From contig OY762280.1 of the NCBI GenBank assembly GCA_963665525.1, forward strand, positions 1,612,001 through 1,676,000: a stretch of 64,000 bases of DNA. The letters run 5' to 3'. The position numbers and the translations under genes were made by a program. Of the stretch, positions 17,737 to 25,062 are shown piece by piece. Each line of letters starts with the position of its first letter. The first letter of the stretch is position 1. This DNA comes from UBA12077 sp963665525 (lineage in GTDB: Bacteria > Bacteroidota > Bacteroidia > Bacteroidales > UBA12077). The notes under the pieces are model-generated. The model was not told the DNA's origin and did not search any database. It worked only from the letters and a program-made list of their open reading frames with translations.

Positions 17737-18309
17737 CTAGTCTGGCGAAACGTTACTCCAATTTTCTCCTGACTTTATTCTTGATAATTGCATTTCGGAA
17801 ACTCCAAATTGGCGGGCAAGTACTTTCATTTTAGTTTTTCGGTTTGGGTCAAAAATTTTTCTTTTAATTATTTTGACCTCTGCTTCTGTTAATTTAGACC
17901 ATGCCCTATCTCCTTTTGGCTGTAATTTTTTAGCATTCGGATTAACTTTTAAATTATGAAAATATTGTTCACTTTGGTTAGCCCATTTTAAATTACGATA
18001 ATAGTTATTGTGCCTGTTATTATCCAAATGAATAACTATATCTTGATCTACTCTGGGTTTATCTAGAAAAAGTTTTGCAACTAACCTATGTATATATAGG
18101 TAAAGTTTTTTCCCATCTTTATCTTTAATATTTAAAGATCGATATCCTTTAATATTAGCTAGATTAAGTAAAGTACCTTCCTCACTATAGTAGTAACTAA
18201 TTACTCTACCATAATTAGATAGCTTATATTTACTTCTCTCCCTTAAATTATCGATCTTAAGATCTATCCATTCTTCATCGCGATAACTTATAATATCTTT
18301 TTCAGACAT
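17737..18309 (-). CDS. Free-standing NUMOD4-HNH endonuclease
   Basis: 190-residue predicted DNA endonuclease. The N-terminal NUMOD4 motif (EEWIDLKIDN then YKLSNYGRVISYY) binds DNA. An HNH core follows, with LYIHRLVAKLFL and VIHLDNNRHNNYYRNLKWAN (His near 98, Asn near 106). The C-terminal 50 residues (LTEAEVKIIKRKI... VLARQFGVSEMQLSRIKSGENW) resemble a helix-turn-helix that would add sequence-specific contacts. This architecture is typical of homing-type endonucleases of phages and mobile introns, but no intron or intein surrounds it here. It sits alone between a terminator and an unrelated gene. Catalytic residues appear intact. Probably a selfish or domesticated element. Confidence 0.85.
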   Translation of the reverse strand: MSEKDIISYRDEEWIDLKIDNLRERSKYKLSNYGRVISYYYSEEGTLLNLANIKGYRSLNIKDKDGKKLYLYIHRLVAKLFLDKPRVDQDIVIHLDNNRHNNYYRNLKWANQSEQYFHNLKVNPNAKKLQPKGDRAWSKLTEAEVKIIKRKIFDPNRKTKMKVLARQFGVSEMQLSRIKSGENWSNVSPD

Positions 18310-18430
18310 AACTATTTCTATTCAAAAGTTATTTTTGATCAAAATCAGATTCTTTAAAAAGGGTAACAATGGTTCAGTACTTCAAAGATAAAACACTTTT
18401 CCAATAAATAAAACTATTTTTAAGGGTAAG

Positions 18431-19210
18431 CTACATGCTTATCCATTTTGCTTTACTTTTCCAGTCTTTGCTATCAATATACATTTCAAAGATTTCTGTC
18501 AGCATATCAAAGGTGAAATATGCTTCGGCTTCAAACATTCCACTATCATCGCTATACTGAACAATATAACCTTTTTCAGAAGTTGAAGCTTGTAAAAAAC
18601 CTTCTTTGCTGTTTAATATTAGAAAGAAATTATCGTCATTTAACGCTTTTAGCTGCTCTTTTAGCTTGTCGGTTGTTGGTTTATCAAACTTATCACCATT
18701 AGCCATTTCAATTGAAAATTCTGAATGATCGCTGCTTGGTTTTGCTTCTGTGACTTTTTCTTCACTTCCCGATATTTCTTTTGAACCTTCCTCAAATTCT
18801 TCCTTAGTAACATCAATAATTCCATAAGTAAATGCTTTCCATTCTGAGCCCTCATAACTGCTCATCACTACTACGTTTATATTTCCATTTGGGTTATCAC
18901 TAAAATATGCGCTGGAAAGTAATATTGTTTTTCCCATCATATCACCTTTGGAGTATCTTATTTCTTTTATTTTACCATCCCAGCTTTTCACTAACTCAGC
19001 CAAGGCTTTTCCTTCTCCACTTTCAAAAAATTCATCATTGATAGCATACATCATCATGCCTGTCATATATTTTTTAAGCAGATTAACATCCTTTTTTTGG
19101 TATGCCGTAATAATATCATTAGCTACCTTTTCTACATCGCCTTGAGCAAATGCATGATTCAACATCATAGAAAAAATAGCAAGCATCACTATTGTAATTA
19201 TTTTTTTCAT
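18431..19210 (-). CDS. Hypothetical exported protein
   Basis: 259-residue protein with a clear signal peptide (MKKIITIVMLAIFSMMLNHAFAQ). The first half of the mature chain (VANDIITAYQKKDVNLLKKYMTG) resembles a small NTF2- or DUF4878-like helical opening followed by beta strands; the second half contains an acidic linker (about residues 140-165) and a separate alpha/beta segment (SIEMANGDKFDKPTTDKLKEQL). I do not recognise the family. Unusually for this window, the start codon has a real Shine-Dalgarno sequence, listed separately. Followed downstream only by a weak hairpin (GGATAAGC/GCTTACCC) overlapping the stop codon. Confidence 0.65.
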   Translation of the reverse strand: MKKIITIVMLAIFSMMLNHAFAQGDVEKVANDIITAYQKKDVNLLKKYMTGMMMYAINDEFFESGEGKALAELVKSWDGKIKEIRYSKGDMMGKTILLSSAYFSDNPNGNINVVVMSSYEGSEWKAFTYGIIDVTKEEFEEGSKEISGSEEKVTEAKPSSDHSEFSIEMANGDKFDKPTTDKLKEQLKALNDDNFFLILNSKEGFLQASTSEKGYIVQYSDDSGMFEAEAYFTFDMLTEIFEMYIDSKDWKSKAKWISM

Positions 19211-19215
19211 TTTAT

Positions 19216-19223
19216 ACCTCCGT
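19216..19223 (-). promoter_or_regulatory. Shine-Dalgarno site of the exported hypothetical
   Basis: On the minus strand ACGGAGGT lies six bases before the ATG at 19210. Most genes here have only A-rich leaders, as is normal in Bacteroidota, so this strong match to the anti-Shine-Dalgarno sequence stands out and fixes the start. Confidence 0.6.
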
Positions 19224-19298
19224 ATATTAATTGGGTTAATAATTTTATGGAACTTAAATTTAAATGGATTTATTCATTTTGTCAAATAAATATCTATG

Positions 19299-20285
19299 TT
19301 ATAAAGAAACAATCTTATTTAAGCCTTCTTCTTTAATATTTAACAAGCCTGATTGAGGTAATCGTTTTGTAAGCTCTAACCAATTCTTATCTCTATCGAA
19401 TATATATTTAAATATGGGTAAAGCATCATCTAATAATCCATTATTAGCCATTGTAACTGCTTTCCAATATTTCATCTCCAAATTATCAGGTAACATTTCT
19501 TCTGCTAATTGATATTCTTTTAATGCTAACTTCATATCACCATGTTCAATCGCTAAATCACCATTATTCATATGTTCGTATGCTCTATGAACTCTTAATA
19601 ATCGTTCGAGTTCTTTTAAAGGTTCCTTATGATCATCAATTCTTAAATCTATTTTCTTATCCATCCATTCATGATCTACTTTATCTTTATTAACAACTAA
19701 GATAACCGCTGATTGCTTTCCTCGAATATCACCACCAGCCCTTTGTCCAGCCTGCATTGCTTTTAGCACACGTTCGGCCAAAGGTAATTCAGAATTATCT
19801 TCAAAACATTTAGCCATTGCAGGAACTACTTTATCATTTAGCATCATATTGGCTTGCACAGAAAATCCTTTCCCTATGATATGATGTGCATCTGCTACAC
19901 ATTTTGCTCCTGTATATGCATAAGCTTCGCCCTCTTTATTAAGCATAGCAACTTGTCTAAAATCCCTTCCTTCATCTGCTTTAATTAAAATTTCTAATGC
20001 TTCTTTAACAGATTTCCCTTCTTCCATTAACTTCAATCCATCCGGTCCTATTGCAGGATTTACAAACGATTGTGTTGCTACAACACCTACTCCCGACTTT
20101 GCCCAGGATACAATTGTTCCTACAGAAAACCAATGACTTTGAACTCCAACAGCCATATCACCAGTAACAGGGTCTTGTGCAACAATAGAAAAGGTATGTG
20201 CAAAAGGTTCTTCTTTTGAAAACTGTTGTGCATTTAAGCTAACTGATATCATTAATAATAAGAAAGTAGTTGTAAAAATTTTCAT
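19299..20285 (-). CDS. Exported DUF1028 (Ntn-hydrolase-like) protein
   Basis: 328 residues with a signal peptide ending SLNAQ. The mature part starts with HTFSIVAQDPVTGDMAVGVQSHWFSVGTIVSWAKSGVG, the typical DUF1028 opening. Other family blocks are ATQSFVNPAIGPDGLKLM, DEGRDFRQVAML and GQRAGGDIRGKQSAVILVV. DUF1028 proteins have an Ntn-hydrolase-like fold, but activity is not established. The C-terminal 80 residues form TPR-like helices (HRAYEHMNNGDLAIEHGDMKLALKEY), an add-on also seen in relatives. It heads a run of exported hydrolases on this strand, though terminators separate them. Confidence 0.88.
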   Translation of the reverse strand: MKIFTTTFLLLMISVSLNAQQFSKEEPFAHTFSIVAQDPVTGDMAVGVQSHWFSVGTIVSWAKSGVGVVATQSFVNPAIGPDGLKLMEEGKSVKEALEILIKADEGRDFRQVAMLNKEGEAYAYTGAKCVADAHHIIGKGFSVQANMMLNDKVVPAMAKCFEDNSELPLAERVLKAMQAGQRAGGDIRGKQSAVILVVNKDKVDHEWMDKKIDLRIDDHKEPLKELERLLRVHRAYEHMNNGDLAIEHGDMKLALKEYQLAEEMLPDNLEMKYWKAVTMANNGLLDDALPIFKYIFDRDKNWLELTKRLPQSGLLNIKEEGLNKIVSL

Positions 20286-20337
20286 AACATTTTTGTTTTA
20301 ATTTATTACAAGATACAATGTTTCATTAAGAAATAAA

Positions 20338-20364
20338 AAGCGCAACTCCTATTGAATTGCGCTT
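20338..20364 (-). terminator. Intrinsic terminator of the S9 peptidase gene
   Basis: AAGCGCAA (20338-20345) pairs with TTGCGCTT (20357-20364); a T-rich run follows on the minus strand. It lies 17 bases past the stop. Confidence 0.8.
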
Positions 20365-20380
20365 CTATATGGTATTTAAA

Positions 20381-23161
20381 TTAGTATCCTAAATCGAGGC
20401 CTTTATTTACAGCAGGAATACCTTCCTTCATCCATTTTGGCATCGGTTCTCCCTTTAAATAATGATCGAAAAATTGCGCCAATCGAATTTGAAAATCATA
20501 TTTATCTCTAACTTTTGTTGGCCAATGATCAGCATCATTATAATTAAGTAACCAAGCTTTTTTACCCATTCTGCGTAGTGCAATAAAAAACTCAACCCCC
20601 TGACTAAATGGAACAGCTCCATCATCCTCGTTATGCATTATAAGCATTGGTGTTGTTATTTTATCGGTAGTAAATAAAGGAGAATTTTCTAAATATCGCA
20701 ATGGAGATTCCCAAATTGATTTTCCTATACGGCTTTGTGTGTGCTCATACTGGAAAGATCTGTTTCGTCCTGACCATAATCTTATACCACCATAAGCACT
20801 AAACATATTAACAACAGGAGCACCTGATTCAATAGCTGCAAACAGATTTGTTCTTGTTGCCAGGTAAGCAACCTGGTAACCGCCCCAGCTATGTCCTTGT
20901 GCTGCAATAGCATTTTCATTAATAAAGCCTTCTGAAATTAATTGAGTGATTCCAGGCATCACACAATTATAAGCCGATTCGCCGGGATATCCTTCTTTAT
21001 AATATACATCAGGATTAAATATGATATAACCATTACTTGAATAATAATGATAATCAACTGTTGAACGATGCGCCTCAGGAATTTGATGACTATATAAATC
21101 TTGTGAAGCTCTCTCGTAAAAGTTAACGATCATTGGATATTTCTTATTAGGATCAAAGTTAGCAGGTTTAATAAGCAATCCTTCTAACTTCTGCCCATCG
21201 AGCGAAGTCCATGAATAAAGTTCTTTTGTTCCCCATAAAAATTCTTCTTGTTGAGGGTTTACTTTACTGATCTTATTTGAACTTTTAAAATTATTCTCAG
21301 AAAGCATCAAATCAGGAAATTCTTTAAATGTTTCTTTTGTATAAAGGAATACATCAGCATCTTTAGCTTTTATAGGCTTTGTTAATCTAAAAGCTCCATG
21401 CAATAATTCTTTTAAACTATTTTTCTTTCCTGATTTTATTGTGTAATAACCATCTTTTCTTGTAATTTCATTATGCGCTTTTAAATAAATTGTGGCTGAT
21501 AAATCAATTCCAACTTTTTCATCATCTTGTAAACGACGATTCGCATTTTCAAAATCCAAGATTCTATAGCTAATCTTATTTTTTCTTCCATCAGTAATCT
21601 TAACAGGCTTTTCCTTATTATCAGGATTAACTTTCCAAATGTCAAAACGATCATAAATTAATAAAGCTTCATCATTCTTGGACCATGCAGCTATACCATA
21701 AGGATCCGGTAAATTTGGAATGTCATTCATTTCATCAGCACACTGAATGATTGATGGGTTTGTTATTTTAAATTCCTGATTCGTTTTTAAGTTAAATGTA
21801 TTCCATGTAGTATCTTCGTGATTATACCAATAAATATATTCCCCATTTGGTGAAACCTCTGGATATGACCTGCAATCCTTTTTAAACAACTTGTTCTGAC
21901 CTGTGTTTATATCTACTAAATAAAAATCATGATGTTCAGGATATCCTTCCCACATAGTTTGTACTGCATATGGTAAATTCGACCATGCTAATAATTTATC
22001 ACCATCACCGTTTTTAATCAATTCAATTCCATTGAAAGTTTCATTCTCTAACTGTATAATTTTCTTTTTGTTAAGGTGATAAACAGCCAGGTACGTTTTC
22101 TCAAGATCATCCTCTTTAGTATTCAATTGTTCGGTATATAATACCGGTTCGTTCCAATGCCATACATCTAATTGAGGTACTTCTTCATCTAATTTCGTTG
22201 TATCTTTTTCAAGTTTTTTAGGGGCTGTTCCAAAGTAAATTCTATCTGTATTATCGGCAAACTGAATATTTCCATATTTGCTTATCTCCCAGCCTTTATT
22301 AATTCCTTCATTATCATTTGTAACTACAACTGACAGATTACTTCTGTTCCAATAGAATAAGCTATATGATTTATTCTTTGTATTGCTTGTATCGGCAAGA
22401 AATGCAATCTTATCCCCTGTTTTATTGATTGTTAATTGTTTATAATCCCCATTATGTACTAATACCTCTTTTGTGTCCTTAATATTTAAATCAATATAAT
22501 AAACTCCTGCTTTTAGTTCTTTATCATTTCCTGTAGTAATGAATGTAATTGCCTTTGAATCTTTAGCGAACACATAATTAGTAACAAAGGAAAACTGAAT
22601 AACTTCATTATTTTGGAGATTTTTAATACTTAATAAGTAACCATTATCGTCTGATTCTTTTTTTGTTTCTTCTTTATTTTCTATAGTATCTTCTACTTCT
22701 TCTGTTTTTGTTTGATAAGCTACCCATCCGCTCCATTTCTTAGGAACTTTATATGATTTAATATTAGAAATTGTATCTAATGTATTATTTTCAAGACTAA
22801 AGATTCCTAATTGATTTAAAGGCATATCATCTTTCTCTGTTTTTTCGAGTTTTAATTGCCTGATAAGTTCTTCTTCCGGTTTGATTTTAAAGATTACAAA
22901 TTTCGAATCTGATGTAATTTGTCCATCTGTTCCACATTGAATACTTGATATCTCTTCTCCTGATTTATTAACAATATTCAATACTGCATCACCTTTCCAA
23001 GGCTCTGCCTTATAAACTATTGTATTTCCATCATTAGATATTATCTTTTCTGTAATTCTGTTCCACTTCAATATATCATCATAAGTTAATGCCTTTTTAT
23101 GTTGTGCATAATTGATTAAGCCAAAATAAATTAACCCCAGTAGAAGTACTATTTTTTTCAT
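20381..23161 (-). CDS. S9 family (prolyl oligopeptidase-type) peptidase
   Basis: 926-residue exported serine peptidase. A signal peptide ends INYAQ; the ATG at 23161 is preferred to a TTG at 23170. An N-terminal beta-propeller-like region (about 25-620) precedes the alpha/beta-hydrolase domain. The catalytic serine is in QGHSWGGYQVAYLATR (near residue 755), the acid is in MHNEDDGAVPFSQG and the histidine in DADHWPTKVRDKYDF. Family members cleave short peptides in the periplasm or outside the cell. The length is at the upper end for the family. A terminator follows the gene. All three catalytic residues are present, so activity is likely. Confidence 0.93.
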   Translation of the reverse strand: MKKIVLLLGLIYFGLINYAQHKKALTYDDILKWNRITEKIISNDGNTIVYKAEPWKGDAVLNIVNKSGEEISSIQCGTDGQITSDSKFVIFKIKPEEELIRQLKLEKTEKDDMPLNQLGIFSLENNTLDTISNIKSYKVPKKWSGWVAYQTKTEEVEDTIENKEETKKESDDNGYLLSIKNLQNNEVIQFSFVTNYVFAKDSKAITFITTGNDKELKAGVYYIDLNIKDTKEVLVHNGDYKQLTINKTGDKIAFLADTSNTKNKSYSLFYWNRSNLSVVVTNDNEGINKGWEISKYGNIQFADNTDRIYFGTAPKKLEKDTTKLDEEVPQLDVWHWNEPVLYTEQLNTKEDDLEKTYLAVYHLNKKKIIQLENETFNGIELIKNGDGDKLLAWSNLPYAVQTMWEGYPEHHDFYLVDINTGQNKLFKKDCRSYPEVSPNGEYIYWYNHEDTTWNTFNLKTNQEFKITNPSIIQCADEMNDIPNLPDPYGIAAWSKNDEALLIYDRFDIWKVNPDNKEKPVKITDGRKNKISYRILDFENANRRLQDDEKVGIDLSATIYLKAHNEITRKDGYYTIKSGKKNSLKELLHGAFRLTKPIKAKDADVFLYTKETFKEFPDLMLSENNFKSSNKISKVNPQQEEFLWGTKELYSWTSLDGQKLEGLLIKPANFDPNKKYPMIVNFYERASQDLYSHQIPEAHRSTVDYHYYSSNGYIIFNPDVYYKEGYPGESAYNCVMPGITQLISEGFINENAIAAQGHSWGGYQVAYLATRTNLFAAIESGAPVVNMFSAYGGIRLWSGRNRSFQYEHTQSRIGKSIWESPLRYLENSPLFTTDKITTPMLIMHNEDDGAVPFSQGVEFFIALRRMGKKAWLLNYNDADHWPTKVRDKYDFQIRLAQFFDHYLKGEPMPKWMKEGIPAVNKGLDLGY

Positions 23162-23249
23162 TTTATTCAATTTAAGATTATACTGATTACAATATTATAA
23201 AAATATATAGATAGTCTGAAAAGGCTTTCGTTTAATTTATAAAACAAAA

Positions 23250-23272
23250 GAGGTTAGAAAAAATCTAACCTC
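23250..23272 (-). terminator. Intrinsic terminator of the M28 peptidase gene
   Basis: GAGGTTAGA (23250-23258) and TCTAACCTC (23264-23272) pair perfectly around a 5-base loop, followed by TTTTG on the minus strand. Confidence 0.82.
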
Positions 23273-23293
23273 TCAATATTATTAAGCTATATC

Positions 23294-24931
23294 TTACTCT
23301 CCGAGAATGTATTTTTTAAATATCCAACTATGTTCATTCCATTTAATATCATCCATAACATGTGTGATATAATATGTTGTCAGGAAATTATATTTCAAAG
23401 CTAGTAAAAATGTTTCCTTAGAGTATTCCTGGTTTAAATCATCAAAAGGAGAATGATAGTATTTCTCCATCCATTTATCGATTTCCTTTTTTGCCTTTAT
23501 TTTTGAATCGACTGCTGTGTATCCATTGGCAATATTTAATGCAGGAACACCCACATTGATAAAAGATGCCTGATCGCTTCTCATCATATATTCATACTCT
23601 TCTTGTTTATTATCATCAATTATTAAGTTCAACTGGTTAGCTGAATAATCAACAGCCTCAGACAAATTTGAATGAGAATATCCCATAGGAATAATATCTT
23701 TGGTTAAAAATAAACCACCTAACATATCAATATTTACATTGGCTACAATTCTTCCATTTGCAATATTATTTTTATTAGCATAATAATTTGATCCTAACAA
23801 ACCTTTCTCTTCACCTGTATAACAAATAAATATTATGGATCGTTTAGGTTTATCATCAAGCTTAGTATAAGTTTTTGCCATGGTTAATACTGCTGCTGAA
23901 CCTGTTGCATTGTCCCACATTCCATTGTATATGGAATCTCTTTTAACAACCTGTCCAACACCAACATGATCGAGATGAGCTCCAACAACAACATATTCGT
24001 TTTTTAAAAGTTCATCTGTTCCTGGTAAGAAACCCACAACATTTTTACAATCATTATTTTCTTCTTTAACCTGATATGAACAACTTATAGTAGCGTTTAA
24101 TTCTTTACTAGCAAATTCGCCTTTAGAGATTTTCTTTAGCTCCTTATTTAAATTCAAGTTACTGACCTTGAAAACATCTTTTACAAAACTCTTTTTTGCT
24201 AATGCACCAATTTTTAAATCAAAAGCTAAGATTGACTTCCCAAAAGAACTGTCGGAGATACTAACCATAGGAATGTCCAAATAACCATGCATCTGTTCAA
24301 ATATTTTATTTTGAAATAAACTGTTTGGAAATATAATAATTACTCCTCCTACTCCATTCATCATTGCATTTCTAACCTTTATAAAAGGATCCCATCCGTT
24401 ATAATCTTTTAGAGACTTAGGAGCACCCATCACAACAATAACTGTTTTACCCTTAACATCTAATCCCTTGTAATCATTAATTTTTTTATCAGGAATTATA
24501 TTTCCATATCCAATAAAAACTAATTCTTGTTTTTCGTCAATTTTATTGTACTCAGGATTTATTATCAGGCTTATATTCTTACCATATTGTCCTATTACCT
24601 TATTTTTTATGCCTTCAATATTGAATCTTACCGAAGATTTAATTAATGATTTTTTTATTAATGGCACTTTTTGAAAATACGAATTATTATCACCCAAAGG
24701 ATTTAATCCTAGTGCTTTAAATTTTTCAGAAACAAATTCAGCAGCTATAGCATATTCTTCCGATCCTGTATCACGACCTTTTAAATCATCGCTTGATAAA
24801 TACTCCAAACTCGATTGAAAATATTCGTAATCAATCTTATCGGTTAGTATTGTAGAATTATTTTTCTGTGCTTGTGCATAAAATGAAGTTATTAGAAAGA
24901 ATATTAATAATAAGCTTTTGTAGTTTTTCAT
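23294..24931 (-). CDS. M28 family zinc aminopeptidase with PA domain
   Basis: 545 residues from the ATG at 24931, chosen because it begins a clean signal peptide (MKNYKSLLLIFFLITSFYAQAQ). A protease-associated domain lies near residues 120-260 (GYGNIIPDKK, KGKTVIVVMGAP). The metallopeptidase domain shows the M28 zinc ligands: GAHLDHVG, MWDNATGSAAVL, CYTGEEKGLLGS (general base and ligand glutamates), VNIDMLGG and a late histidine in YYHSPFDDLN. It should remove N-terminal amino acids in the periplasm or outside. It is flanked by terminators on both sides and thus independently transcribed. Confidence 0.92.
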   Translation of the reverse strand: MKNYKSLLLIFFLITSFYAQAQKNNSTILTDKIDYEYFQSSLEYLSSDDLKGRDTGSEEYAIAAEFVSEKFKALGLNPLGDNNSYFQKVPLIKKSLIKSSVRFNIEGIKNKVIGQYGKNISLIINPEYNKIDEKQELVFIGYGNIIPDKKINDYKGLDVKGKTVIVVMGAPKSLKDYNGWDPFIKVRNAMMNGVGGVIIIFPNSLFQNKIFEQMHGYLDIPMVSISDSSFGKSILAFDLKIGALAKKSFVKDVFKVSNLNLNKELKKISKGEFASKELNATISCSYQVKEENNDCKNVVGFLPGTDELLKNEYVVVGAHLDHVGVGQVVKRDSIYNGMWDNATGSAAVLTMAKTYTKLDDKPKRSIIFICYTGEEKGLLGSNYYANKNNIANGRIVANVNIDMLGGLFLTKDIIPMGYSHSNLSEAVDYSANQLNLIIDDNKQEEYEYMMRSDQASFINVGVPALNIANGYTAVDSKIKAKKEIDKWMEKYYHSPFDDLNQEYSKETFLLALKYNFLTTYYITHVMDDIKWNEHSWIFKKYILGE

Positions 24932-24999
24932 TATATTGATAATAAAGTTAAAAATATAAATGTATAATAAATTCATTTATCAACTTTAATAATTAATAT

Positions 25000-25044
25000 T
25001 AAATAAAAAAAGGTGACTTATGATTTCTCACCAGCCACCTTTTT
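25000..25044 (-). terminator. Intrinsic terminator of the metzincin protease gene
   Basis: AAAAAGGTG (25007-25015) pairs with CACCTTTTT (25036-25044) across a 20-base loop; an A/T tail continues on the minus strand. Confidence 0.7.
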
Positions 25045-25062
25045 AATTATCTGTTAATCAAA

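Noticed and set aside
6716..18309. Genomic island hypothesis around the HNH endonuclease and FISUMP gene
   Set aside because: No integrase, tRNA or flanking repeat was seen and base composition looks the same as the neighbours by eye.
18424..18440. Terminator hairpin GGATAAGC/GCTTACCC after the exported hypothetical
   Set aside because: The stem overlaps the stop codon, includes a G-U pair and lacks a good T-run; too weak to list.
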